Origin: Acanthopleura granulata
Taxonomy: Eukaryota; Mollusca; Polyplacophora; Chitonida; Chitonidae
DNA length: 64,000 bases
Reading direction: 5' to 3'
Assembly: GCA_016165875.1 (NCBI GenBank)
Contig: JABBOT010000004.1
Span: forward strand, 2,604,001-2,668,000
In this document: positions 1 through 11,271 of the stretch, piece after piece
How positions within the stretch are numbered: the stretch's first letter is position 1
How the letters are laid out: each line of letters starts with the position of its first letter
Translations under genes and position numbers: made by a program
Notes under the pieces: model-generated
Told to the model about the DNA's origin: nothing
What the model saw: the letters and a program-made list of their open reading frames with translations, nothing else
Databases searched by the model: none

Positions 1-379
1 CGCAAAAAACAGCCCGCTCGAATAATACTGTATATGTCAAAAGCACACCTCACTCCCGGCTTGTCTCTTCTATCGGGAGACAAACAAGATTTTGGAAGGA
101 GTGAATTTTTATTTATTTTTTTCTTAAAATTGTAAGAGAGGGAAAAAATGAGTTAAGAAGAAGGTATATAACCTTTGTATACTATATAGTCTACAGGCTC
201 TACAGCTTTACGCGGACAGGCCTATACGCAGTGCCTTTTTAGTCAGGGGTATCGTGGCCAAGCACCTGGTGAAATGAGATATGGTTCTCCCTGCAGGGGT
301 TTTGGCCGGTTTCATCCACCCACAAGTCCTGAGTGTCATTCAAAAGGGCATACACTCGAATATGGCGTTAAACATTATT

Positions 380-960
380 AAAGGAGAGGACAGGGTCAGC
401 ATAACGTAAATTGTAGTGAAAAGAGTAAGATGTGAAGATTTAAAAAACACCGTCCGATAATTTTTAAGACGTTCTCTAAGAAACATTTGCTTCATTGCTC
501 ATATAACTGTAAGAAGATATTTTCCCTAGCCAATGGGGGCTAGTTGACGTGAATTGGGCTCTGTGCTCTCCAGCGATATCCAGTCCGCCTGTATTCGACG
601 TGCTGTTTGTGCAAACTCTGCACACATGCTGCCAATTCCTTTGTTGTAATCTGAGCAATGACAAAGCCAGGGACAGCAGCCAACCCCCAGTAATCGAGTT
701 GAATTCGCTTCCGTGAGGCTTATATGACTCTTGTTATGTACATTGAAAAGATACAATGGTAATGATTTGAGAGACTGATTCCGATTGATCAAAATTGTCT
801 TCACAGTTTGGTCCCCTTATAAAGGGAGGTATTTAATATCCGCAACTGAGTGTGTGTTATGTCCTACCCAGAAATTTTGTAGCCTCGGAGCTGGAAAAAT
901 CTAAAAAAAGATTTGAAGGTCGGTTTTAAATATTTATTCCACACTCTTTTATCAAATTGC
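380..960. repeat. Dispersed repeat D, two pieces in opposite orientation
   Basis: The segment 380-465 (GATTTAAAAAACACCGTCCG) matches 26505-26580 directly. The segment 826-960 matches 26555-26665 when reversed (complement of ACTGAGTGTGTGTTATGTCC and TTTAATATCCGC). The two halves therefore face each other here. Confidence 0.5.
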
Positions 961-1754
961 CCAATACTTCCCCTTTAAAGTAACAATACGTCTAAAATCT
1001 AGCTGTGTGAGGCGGATTGCGTTGTCAGTGCGTCAAGTTTTGAAGTTATAAAGCAATTTTTCAAAACGTTCACATGAACTCTTTGAAAAATGACCCCCAA
1101 CCAAATAGCCTCAATCCTAGTGACACAAAATCATGTTATCATTGTAACGTAGGGTCCACCATACTGTCTTCTTTACGACGGTGACCCTGACGTTTTTAAA
1201 TGGTTATCCATATATAAGTTTATCGCAATTCAGAAAATATTCCAGGACTCTGCTTGGTCTATCTACCTTTAATAGGTTACCGTATTCGTAAAACAGGCAA
1301 GCAATACAGTCTCGCGCCTTTGATATTTTTCCTGGATTTTTTTTCAAGGATGTCAAGGATGCACGCGGCGACCGATAGCAACGCTTGTCAGCAATGTACG
1401 GGTAAGTAACCTTTCTTTCCTTTATTTTCCAAAGAGTTCCAATGATTCAACAGTTAACAACAACATGTAGAAAAGTATCTCGTAGCATCCTTTTGAGATC
1501 ATTAAATTGCAAACCCTTGCAAACCGAACCGAAAATGACTATCTAACACTCGACTAAAGGCAAGTACCTTTTCTCTGCGCAGTCAGTGCAACGGTCACAG
1601 GCTGTTCTATTCTCGTCGTGCGAGCCGTGACATCGATCTCGGCGGTACAGTCAATGGCAAAGCGTTCGTAAAACCGCGGCGTGTTTTAGCCGAAATACCG
1701 GTATTAATTCAATTAGAAGTCTCCCGGAATGACCTTCATTGTGATAAATTCGTT
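961..1754. other. No feature seen
   Basis: Unique-looking sequence without repeats or exon-like frames that I can identify. Confidence 0.4.
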
Positions 1755-1893
1755 ACACCACTGTGTTGCGTGGGTATACGGCGTGACCTTTCGTCTCAAA
1801 GATCAATATTTTCACTCCCCCTTCGGTCTCGTGAAAATATTAATCTTCTCGACGAAATAGCAGGCCGTGTATCCACGCTGGTATAAGGTATAG
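1755..1893. mobile_element. Foldback hairpin, MITE-like
   Basis: AAGATCAATATTTTCAC (1799-1815) and GTGAAAATATTAATCTT (1831-1847) pair with one mismatch around a 15-bp loop. The pairing continues outward: GCGTGGGTATACGG pairs with CCGTGTATCCACGC, and CTTTCGTC with GACGAAAT. The near-perfect inner stem suggests a small hairpin transposon. Confidence 0.65.
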
Positions 1894-2008
1894 TATCCTG
1901 TGAAGACTTTTATGTATAACTTCAAATTTGAATTGCACGGCCCTGCTATTGGGTGATCCCATCCGGAACTAAGCTCAGCTTATTGGTGCGGCTCAGTGAC
2001 TGACTCGC

Positions 2009-2062
2009 TGTGTGTGTGTGTGTGTGCGCGTGTGTGTCTGTCGGTCTGTCGGTCAGTCGATT
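2009..2062. repeat. (TG)n and TCGG/TCTG microsatellite
   Basis: A TG run broken by CGCG passes into TCTGTCGGTCTGTCGGTCAG, ending about 10 bp before the SINE at 2073. Confidence 0.85.
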
Positions 2063-2072
2063 GGCCGGTGAA

Positions 2073-2342
2073 GGGGCCTCCGTGGCTCATTCGGTTAGCG
2101 CGCTATCGCAGCACAATGACCTAGCAGTCTCCCACTAATGCGGTCGCTGTGAGTTCAAGACCAGCACATGCTGACTTCCTTTCCGGCCGTACGTGGGAAG
2201 GTTTGCCAGCAACCTGCAGATAGTCGTGGGTTTCCTCCGCGCTCTGCCCGGTTTCCTCCCACCATAATTCTGGTCGCCGTCGTATAAGTGAAACATTCTT
2301 GAGTACGGCGTAAAACACCAATGAAATAAATAAATAAATAAA
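2073..2342 (+). mobile_element. tRNA-derived SINE, family 1, full-length copy
   Basis: This is the most complete copy. Its head reads CCGTGGCTCATTCGGTTAGC, an A-box-like pol III promoter segment, and GTGAGTTCAAGACC near 2150 is B-box-like. A core follows (ACGTGGGAAGGTTTGC, CAACCTGCAG, GTGGGTTTCCTCC, CACCATAATTCTGG, GTCGTATAAGTGAAA, GAGTACGGCGTAAAACACCA) and then an AATAAATAAATA tail. The core is shared by all family-1 copies here and matches my memory of conserved-core SINEs of molluscs (Nin-DC or similar); the family name is inference. It lies upstream of the receptor start. Confidence 0.85.
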
Positions 2343-5300
2343 GATTCACATCCTGCCTTTTGGGTCATTCTCTTACCGAGTGGCCATTCTCAACAGAGAA
2401 TCGCTGCTATGCTGGCTAGCGTGCAAGACAGCGACTCTCATAACCATTGCAGATACAAGCCATTTTGAAAAAATGAATATTAGGGGAGACCACTCTGTTT
2501 GATCAATGACGCGATATCCACGGAAGGAACTATTTTCAGTAAATACAGAGCCACTGTCAAAAATGTTACATTGCAGATCGATTTTTGTCAACTATTTGGC
2601 GAGTTGCGTAACTTTTTGAACCACAGTTATTTTTTTTTCTCTTTGTTGAGAAAAATGTCAAAATTCAAAAGCCTAATGCGCTGAGTTAAGCGGCGGAACT
2701 ACCGACATATAAAATGTACGCGGCCTTATCACCCCCTGAAATTTTGCGGGAAAGGGTTTGTATCTAGGCCAGAGCCTGATCTCGGAGAATTTCGTAGTTG
2801 GGCCGAGTGGCCTGAGTGCAACTCGTTATTTACTGTTCGCTAGATTCACTGCTTTTGCGAATAATTTGCGCCTTATTTCTCTAGATCTACAGGATACTAA
2901 AACAAAATATGTTTTTTTTTTTGGTGGTCTACAAAATTTTTTAAAAAATCGGCCGATATGATTTTATTGGCTTTAAGAGTTTAACAGTTAAAAGAACCAA
3001 CACGTGTGAAAAATCAAATGAAACCTGGAACAAGCTGGTCATAAATACCATCCCGCCACGCGTTGTCTGAATGTGAAGCGAATGACGTTTTCAGCAGCAT
3101 CGTAGAAATGGGATACGAAGGGAGGGCACCAACAGCTTGACATTCTATAGAATCGTTAGTGTTCCCAGGGTTACCTCCCTTGTACTGTTCTACGTTAAGC
3201 TAATTTATGTATGAATTGATGTGTTGTAGTTGACGCATTGAATACAAGGACAACTAAATAGTTGGGAGTGCCATCGAGTCCAGTTTTCACCTGTCAGGAA
3301 GTGGTTGAATGTAACTTCCAACCTATGAGTTGAAGGAGATATATGGTTAACACAATGACTCACTGGCAGACTGTCTATGGGAGACATCTGATTATTTCGT
3401 GTTTTTGTCTTCATTAGATGAATTCTGATTTACTGCACAAGTATCTATATTTTCTTTGGGCCATTAATGTACACTTTTTTGTGTTATTTGATCCCAGTGC
3501 TTCTCACATTAAACCCCAGAAGAACCATCAGCTGATAAGGGATGCAGCGTCACGACAGAAGAAACCGGATTGCCAGGGGTAAACCATCTGCCTTTGGCAA
3601 GATACTGATTAATTATCCTACGCGCATAAATATGCCCACCATACTGGTACTTCAAGAAACGCTATAGCCTACGCAAATGGCTACAGTAGCGTCGTCGACG
3701 GTTATTGGCACCATAGATTTGTACACGAATATAGAGAGCGGGGAAATAAAAATTCCATAAGGCCGGGTTTGAAAACACGCTTAGGTCTGTTCAGGTGATT
3801 GAGAAGGAGGCACAAAAAGACTCACTCTCGGCTGGCCCCCTCCGAGATTCTAGTTCAAATTAGCTGAGGATTCTTGCATATCTGACGGTAAATTTTGGAC
3901 TCGGCTGGAGCTATTGGGTCCAGAAAGATTAACATGTATAGCCTACATGTATAATATAGGAAAGGATGTTGTTGAAAGCAAAAGTTACCTGTTCTCAAAG
4001 ACCAAAGACTCATAGAAAACTGTCTGTGTTTTTATACATGATTACGTTGGCTTTGTAAAATTTTACACCGAATAAAATTGTTCTTAATTTTATCATAAAT
4101 ATTTATTGTTTGTAGGAAAAAGTGAAAGAGAGAGACTTGGCGAACTTGTCGCAAAGTTCGAGAAATTAACACTAATAGTTGAAAGTATCGGCTAAAGTGA
4201 TGCCTAAGACAAAGGCAGCAGAGAATTGAGGTTCTGTACCATCGTAACGAAATCAGTACACTTCATACAGCTTAAATTTTCAGCGACACACTCAAGCACT
4301 TTTCGCTGACATGGTCGCTGGGAAAGTTTCCACATGTAGAACTAGGTGAATATTTAGTTTCCTAATGTGTAGATCTTTGTAAAGGCCATATTCTTCGTAC
4401 ATGCTGAATTTCTACCATGCTTTTGTGCGTCGCCTGGAACGAGAAATTAATGATTAAAAATTGTGAAAATGTGTAGTCCTAGACCTTATTTCAGCCACAG
4501 GCAATTGAAGTTGCACCCCATCACAAGCATTTTGATTCATTATCTGTCAACAGATTTCTTTCCTTACGCTTTTTCCCCAGCTAAATAAACTTTGCTTCTA
4601 AAACCTGTTCTGAATGAAATTGACACCTTTACAATATTTCAGGTGGTAAACCACTGACTTAGCAGTCCTGAAAAATGTGTACACAGTTACAAGGCTCGAC
4701 AACTATTATATCAGTTTCACATAGATTAACTTCAACTGTTTTAACCGATATTATTCTTAACTGAATATGCCTAACGCTGTATGTTACGAAGAGTAATGGA
4801 GAGTAAGCAAGACAACGTCCCTGTTTGATATACATGTATTGAACCAATCAGTCATCTTTCCCAACTATGTGTCATATTTGTTTTTAAACTATTACAATGC
4901 AGCCACCATGTACTGGCACATATCCGCCATTAGTTTCGTTCATAAGATTGATTGCTTGCATGATCCAACTCATAACTTGTCTTCTCCAAAAAATCCTAAA
5001 GAATGTTCGGCATTCCAAACACAGAATTGACTCACGATTTCCAATTATTCTGTAGAAAATGGTCCATTTGTACCAACATCATTTTTCACCAGATGCTTGT
5101 TTAAACCCTCTTTACTACTGGCTTTCCATTGCTTTATGGGGATATCGTTCTGCAAAGCTAGCAACGGAGGAACAATAGGCCTACTACAGGTTGGCAACAT
5201 GGAGTTTGTCTCACAGCCCTCTTGCAGCAAGGTCTTGACGGTCAGTATTACTCATTTCAAAAACTGTGATCCAAACCCAGTCAGTATCAGAATATATCAT

Positions 5301-5742
5301 GATAGCAATCAATTAATGTGCCCTTCCTGTAATTCTTGTAACACTATTGATTTTCAGCTTTGATATGGTATTATCCAATGGGCAGGGAATGTACTTTGCC
5401 AAAATCCTCGCACATGGTTAGGCAGAGACATTTTGGTGGGGTTAGAACAGTTTCACCGTTATTCTGTGGCGTTTTCATGAACTCGCACCTTGTGCTTGAG
5501 CAAAGCAAATTCTTATTTTTGTATTAGGTAAGGGGGCCTTTGCTTGACTTTAACAGTCACCAGTCAAGACTCTTCTTCTGTTATAAATGTATCATGCCCT
5601 CTCCCCCTTACCTTAACCTTTTTGTCATTTGCAATAAATGGCCTTTTATCAATGAATTCTAAATTCTCTGTCCCTTCACAATGTGTTGCAAAACGGGCTT
5701 TGTCACTGACCACAGGCTGAATCTGGCATACAGATATAATAG
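2343..5742. other. Upstream non-coding sequence
   Basis: The open frames here are all under 90 codons and overlap on both strands. A pseudo-repeat GGGGTAAACCATCTGCC at 3578 is the only echo of other parts of the window. Confidence 0.4.
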
Positions 5743-5985
5743 TTTATTTGTGTCGTTGTTTTACGCCGTACTCAAGAATATTTCACTTATACGATGGCGG
5801 CCAGCATTATGGTGGGAGGAAACCGGACAGAGCCCGGAGGAAGCCCACGACCATCCGCAGGTTGTTGGCAGACCTCCACAAGTGCGACTGGAGAGGAAGT
5901 CAGCGTGGGCTGGGCTTGAAATCACGGCGATTGCATTGGCGAGAGGCTGCGCTAGCGCTGTAACCACTTTGTCCATCAGCCACGG
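5743..5985 (-). mobile_element. SINE family 1, nearly full copy
   Basis: The reversed core is intact (TTTACGCCGTACTCAAGAAT, GGCGGCCAGCATTATGGTGG, ACGACCATCCGCAGG). The tRNA-like head is present at 5930-5985, ending in a complement of CCGTGGCTGATGG. The tail is reduced to TTTATTTG. Open frames in this stretch come from the repeat. Confidence 0.85.
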
Positions 5986-7419
5986 TCAGTGTGTCATGAA
6001 GACCTGATAACAGGTTTGTAATTACCGTAGTAAATAAACGGACCTCCCCCATCCCCCAATAAAGCACAACGATAGACAGACAGACATACAAGTAAACAAA
6101 ACCATGAAAGAAAAACCAATTTACTTTTTACTTATTTTTATTAGATCATATAATGTCAATGCTCTTGAAATATTTTCTGTTCATTTACTTTCGTTTTTTA
6201 GAGAGATTCGATATTCTACATGGCTAGTGCTTAAACGTGTGTACATATTTATTAACACATACATAGTTTAATCATGATGGCCTCAAGCAGTCATATAAAA
6301 ATCGGCAAAACGAAACTGAACGGAACAAAATCATACAGTGTGATTTTTGATTCTGTGTGCTTTTGTCCTGATCCCCGATTCTGTGTCCTGTCGTGTAACA
6401 TTGCGGGGAGAAGCCCGTCACAAATCCAGCAAGACGACCTTTAATTCCGATTTTCTTTTTGCGAAAATATGGCCAAAGAACAGCATTTTGTAATTAGTTT
6501 TCATTCCTGAATAATTAGGCCTACATTACAGGTAAAGAAGTGCAGGTAAAATTTTATAACCAGCGAAGAGTCAGATACGCACGAATAATATTATGAACTT
6601 TACATAAATCGGCAACTATGATTTTGCACCCGGTTCAAGATATTTTCAACGCGGATAAATTAAATAGTTTTACACGAAAAAGATGTAAAAATGAAAATGT
6701 AGCTGAGGATGTAATCATGAAAATGTGCGTGAATAAATCAACATTGCAGACCAACACGATATGCGTACAGAGATTCCCTGCAATAAATCAGCAATAATGC
6801 AATAATATAACAACATTAGCAGGTCTGCAACATAACAATTTTCCATTTTCTTTCTGCCTTACTACATGTAACTGGTACAGCCCTTGTATTTGTCTTCGTC
6901 GTTTCTACAAGAAGTTATTAATTTAAAACTCTTAATCATCTGAAGAACCTTAACTGAAATCCAATGGACCTTCTTGACTAGTGGGAATGTACCTTCCATG
7001 GTTGACCTGTTACCGTAATTATTATCATCTTATGTGGAGCTAAAGAAGCTTTGTGATCTGAAGCCATTATTGACCACCATTATCCGAATTCTACTCCTTT
7101 AGGTGGTCCTTACGTAAATCTGATTATACCAGGTTGTGGAATAGTGTACAAGTTTTGCTGTCTAAGGCTAAAGAGCTTTAACTGTTAAATCTGTGCTTGG
7201 CATTGTTGATAGGCAGGAATGAGCCACATTCAGTCTTCAATTAATTACCTGTCTCTTTACGTCACTGTGTTGATTTTCTCCTAGGTTAAATTTAGGTTAT
7301 TGGTACACCACAATATATCCTCAGCCTGTACAATATCGGCACCAGATGAAGTTCCGCAGATCTTCGTCCTATTACTTGTATCAGGCTATATGTTTTTATG
7401 CAGATTGGTCCATAAGAGG
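5986..7419. other. No feature seen
   Basis: AT-rich sequence. GACAGACAGACATAC at 6075 is a short simple repeat. Nothing else recognised. Confidence 0.4.
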
Positions 7420-7535
7420 GAAACCTGCGGATGGTCGTGGCTTTCCTGCCCGGTTCCTCGCACTATAATTCTGGTCGTCGTCGTGTAACTGAAATAATCT
7501 TAAGTACGATGTAAAACAACGATTAAATAAATACA
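7420..7535 (+). mobile_element. SINE family 1, 5'-truncated copy
   Basis: It starts inside the core at AACCTGCGGATGGTCGTGG and runs to TAAGTACGATGTAAAACAACG and an ATTAAATAAATA tail. The tRNA-like head is missing, the usual outcome of incomplete reverse transcription. A tRNA-like stretch with GTGGTTAGC just after the tail (about 7580) may belong to another insertion. Confidence 0.75.
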
Positions 7536-7689
7536 TGAGAAGAAAATATTTCAAAGGCTGCCAAGACCTCTGAGGTCGAGTGGTTAGCATAATGATTTTC
7601 CTCCACGGAATAGAAACACCACGCCGACAATTTAGTGAGTCGCTGTTTTTTCTCTAATAAAGTCTTAAAAGCCGAAAATATAAAATTCA

Positions 7690-7930
7690 TCATTGAGGAT
7701 ATGGCATACATGGACGGTTACTACAGGGTAGCCATTTTGTTGAAGAGTTGTTTCATCTCTAGCTATGACGTTATAGTTTGGCCCCTATGTCACGTATCTA
7801 TCAGCTATTGATTGTTAGCGGGGCTTCTTATTGAGAGTAGACAGACATCAGGGCAATAAATCGGAATTGAGGTGATTTTAAGTGTTAAACTGAAACATTT
7901 TGGTCTAACCAGAAAGTCATACATGTATGT
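7690..7930 (+). repeat. Dispersed repeat C, copy 1
   Basis: GCTATTGATTGTTAGCGGGG, GGGCAATAAATCGGAATTGA, GGTGATTTTAAG and TTTTGGTCTAACCAG match 37240-37430 in order and orientation. No coding capacity seen. Confidence 0.55.
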
Positions 7931-8248
7931 AGAACTGAGAACGGCTACCCGAGTGGCAAAAAGGCTGGATCGGAGGATGCAGCCATTTGTCAGGGCGAGA
8001 TTACGATAAAAACGGTTCTGGACAGTCATTGCGTTGCATAATTTTGTCCTTGCTTAGTAACGGCGCCAGATTTATTAAGGAAAAGTCTTAAAAACATAGA
8101 CAGAGAAGAATCAGTCTATTACAGAGACCCTCTGTACACGGTACATTGCCTATATTTAATGCTGACACCCACGCAGGCACAGACGAATGAACCCCTGAAA
8201 GACGTTGTTGTGCCCAATAAGTTCATACAAACTACCAAACTTCGACCG

Positions 8249-8460
8249 TTTTATTTATTTATCTGGATATTGTTTTATGCCTTACTCAAGAATATTTCAC
8301 CTATATGACGGCGGCCAGCATTATGGTGGGAGGAAACCGGGCAGAGCCTGGGTGACAGCCACGACCAGGTTATGGCGGGCGATCCAACGTATGGCCGCAG
8401 AGGGAGCCGGCATTAACTGGACTTATTCATTGCGCCAACAACCTCAGCCACGGAGCCCCT
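8249..8460 (-). mobile_element. SINE family 1 with internal deletion
   Basis: The reversed tail and 3' core are clear (TTTATTTATTTAT, TACTCAAGAATATTTCACC, GGCGGCCAGCATTATGG). The middle is rearranged after 8350, where the CATCCGCAGG block is lost. The head is recognisable at 8430-8460 (CTCAGCCACGGAGCCCC). A 138-codon frame running through it is repeat-derived. Confidence 0.75.
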
Positions 8461-10028
8461 TTCTACTGTTTCAAGACGGACCAGAGGCGAAACTCTTGAA
8501 CTGGGTATCTGGAGCTAGCTCTTGTTTCTATTGTTCTCTATCCAATTTGTATGCCTCACCAAGTACACAACCGTTTGGAACCGCGCGATGTTTAGTGCGA
8601 ACCCTACATGAGAGCTTCTAGATAATGTGATGGTCATTTGTGACTATTTATTCATTTAATGAGCGTTGTAGAATTATTCAAAATATATGTGGGACACATC
8701 TGGGAAATTTCTTTCAGAATTTTTTCAAATTTAGTGCTTTAGCTTATATTAATTTTAAAAGACTGGAGGCCCATGTTAAAGATTAGGGGGTCAAAAATTA
8801 TATAGACCGATCGACCCAACGATCGATAAAACGAGCTACTTGTGGAACTGGGACTTATAAAGAGATAAACATGGTTTGTATATATAAATGTCTTATCTGT
8901 GTAGACATGGGATGTGTAGTAAGACAAGCACTTGCAGATAGGAAAGAAATTAGGGTAAATAATGGCGGATATTTTCAGACATAGAGCCGATGTTCTGAAG
9001 TATCCAACAAAACAGATGGAGACATATTCATAAATAATATATATAATTTGCTAAACCTTACGTTAAGAAAACCAAAGACTGGCCATGAGTGTTTCGTGTA
9101 TGAATAGTTTAGAATTTATTTGGGGGTTGTTGCGGTGGGGCGGTCCGGGTTGCCTCGTGATGGCCTTATGTTTACTCACTCTTGACCCGCTGGCAACGTC
9201 TGAGACGACTCTGATAGCTATTACTGCTACACAAATTGCATATCACTGACACACACGTCATTGTGAATGTATTACACAAATTACACAAATTGTGTTCTGC
9301 TGGTAAATTATGTGGATGTGCATCTTTGCCACAATAATGTGTACCACTCGTTCAGTAGCGAATAATGTCATTGAATTGGCCTCCAAAGACAGCCGTTTTC
9401 TTTACAGATTGTAAAGGATGGATGAAAACGCTCACCATGAAAATTAAGGCTAGTGTTAGTGGATCTTTGAAAAAAAGTATTTGCGAGTCTGAATAATACA
9501 GTTGCAGTGGTGTGTGAGTGTGGGGGGATAGCTTATATGAACGAGCCAAAGAGAGCCGACACCGTGGTTACGGCATGATTCAGTTAGTATGTAAGAGATA
9601 CTTGGTGTAGCATATGGCAGATGACGGGCCAAGAATAATATTGTCGTGACAAGACGTCAAGGAGTCGTGAACTAGGGACTATGCGCTTGTTGCTGTTTAA
9701 TGATAGTCGATGGTTTGTGCACGGGGTTGCTTCCCCGAGATCTCACCGCTATAAACTGACTGCAATATTGGGCAGTGCGATTAGCCAACACCATGCCATC
9801 TCACAGAGACGGGGTAACCCATCGACCCGGCTCATTACTCGACATCACACTGTATAAAGCAGTGTGAAAAAAGACCTTCGCCTGGACATATAGTAATAAC
9901 TCTACTGGGTCTAAAGCTGGAGAAGTGAGGTATAATACAGCTTTTGAAGAATTAGCCGAGCGATGTTGCGTCTGTGATAAACCCACATTATACTGCAGTG
10001 GATTTTCTAGGTCTGTTTCTGTATCCCG
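8461..10028 (+). promoter_or_regulatory. Upstream flank of the GPCR coding start; no core promoter recognised
   Basis: This 1.6-kb stretch should contain the 5' untranslated region, an upstream intron or the promoter of the receptor gene. I see no convincing TATA-initiator pair or CpG-island-like segment. ACACAAATT is repeated around 9270-9300. The only suggestive site is a possible acceptor ending at 10010. Confidence 0.25.
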
Positions 10029-10209
10029 ATGGAAACCAGAGAAGCCGGATTTGCCGACCGTGTTGATATTATAAACACATCAGGATTTGACAGTACCAAC
10101 CTTACGTTTCACCCACCTGGGAATGGATTCAGTAATCCATTTGTTTATACTCACGTTTTCGTGATATTTGTCGTATGTTACGTGACGGTGTTTGCCTGTT
10201 GTTTCTTTG
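10029..10209 (+). CDS. Class A GPCR, coding exon 1 (N-terminus and first part of TM1)
   Basis: This is the first coding exon of a seven-transmembrane receptor that would sit in the plasma membrane and signal through heterotrimeric G proteins. The ATG at 10029 is preceded by an in-frame TAG at 10008-10010, which fixes the start; the context is weak at -3 (C) but has G at +4. It encodes 60 codons plus one base. Residues 1-38 form a short extracellular tail with two sequons, N16-T-S and N24-L-T, and no signal peptide, as is usual for class A receptors. Residues 39-60 are strongly hydrophobic and begin TM1. The exon ends at TTTG followed by GTAAGT, a consensus donor in phase 1. The single G joins GA at 63770 to make the Gly before the conserved TM1 Asn. 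A CTAG at 10007-10010 could be an acceptor for an untranslated exon further upstream; that is inference. Confidence 0.85.
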
Positions 10210-10227
10210 GTAAGTAGTCCCTTTATA

Positions 10228-10228
10228 T

Positions 10229-10286
<58 letters not shown>
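10228..10286. repeat. (TC)n and (TA)n microsatellite
   Basis: An interrupted TC run of about 40 bp passes directly into TATATATATATATATATA. It starts about 20 bp inside the receptor intron, beside its donor site. Confidence 0.9.
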
Positions 10287-10368
10287 GTGGGAAATGAGTT
10301 TGTAAGAATTATGTTGTAGGAAATGAGGTTGTAAGAATTATGTTGTGGGAAATGCGTTTGTAAGAGTT
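10285..10368. repeat. 29-bp tandem repeat, three copies
   Basis: TTGTGGGAAATGAGTTTGTA plus AGAATTATG is repeated three times with one or two changes each, ending in GTAAGAGTT. Each copy carries a GTAAGA that looks like a weak splice donor, close to the true donor at 10210. Confidence 0.85.
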
Positions 10369-10845
10369 TTTTTTAAAAATAGCCCACTTGCACTTTCCTC
10401 TATAAGCTCTCTAAATGGCTATCAATCGCCATCAAGGAAACGGCCTTTATACCAAAGTTATACTTGTAGTTTTAAGAACATGTTTATGTGTCGATTATAA
10501 TGGGGGTCGATTATAATGGGGTTTGTATTAAGTTTTAACGTAATAAAGTAGGAGCTGTCCGCGACACACACGTATCGTGTCTTATCAGATTGCGTAAAGC
10601 AGAGGCTAATTTGTGCGGTAAGATGACGCTGGAGGCCTTTCCGTCTAAGGCAGACACCACTGACATTTAACCGGAAGCTCTGCAGGCCGTCACTCTAATC
10701 CTGACGATGTAAAGGCCGAGGCCTGTATGATCTGTTGTCAAACTTTTAGCTCGTCACAAGAAGAAATTCGTTTACCTGCTGGCAACTCTGACCTTCTGTG
10801 ACGAATTAGCTGAATTTGTGTTAGACAACTACTAGTGCAAATACA

Positions 10846-11271
10846 CCCACCATGGTAATGGACTACTGGAATGAGTCCCACTGCGCCCTGGTAACATTCC
10901 ATTGCGCCACTGCTGGGATGAAGCACACTCTCATTATGTCGACACTTTGGTATCACACTACTGGAATGAAGCCCATTGAGCTCTTGTCATGTCGACGCTT
11001 TGGCTACTAGGATGAAGCCCATTGCGGTCTTATTATGTCGACAGACTTGGTGACAAACTACTGGGATGAAGCCCATTGCACTCTAATCATGTCGACACTT
11101 TGATAACACACTACTGCAGCGAATCCCAGTGCACTCTAATCATGTCGACGCTTTGGTAACAGACTACTGGGATGAAGCCCATTGAGTTCTAATCATGTCG
11201 ACAATTTGGTAACAGACTCCTTTGATGAATTTCGTTACGTTCCAATCATGTTTGACGACTTAACTTTGATG
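10846..11271. repeat. Minisatellite, about 54-bp unit, about 7-8 copies
   Basis: The unit runs ACTACTGGGATGAAGCCCAT, TGCACTCTAATCATGTCGAC, ACTTTGGTAACAC. ATGTCGAC recurs at about 10936, 10989, 11034, 11089, 11141 and 11196, a step of 46-54 bp. The first and last units are most diverged. No frame stays open across it. Confidence 0.85.

Noticed and set aside
8205..8621. 138-codon + frame
   Set aside because: It runs through a reversed family-1 SINE and its flank; similar peptides appear wherever the SINE core is read, for example at 5681, 30920 and 44647.
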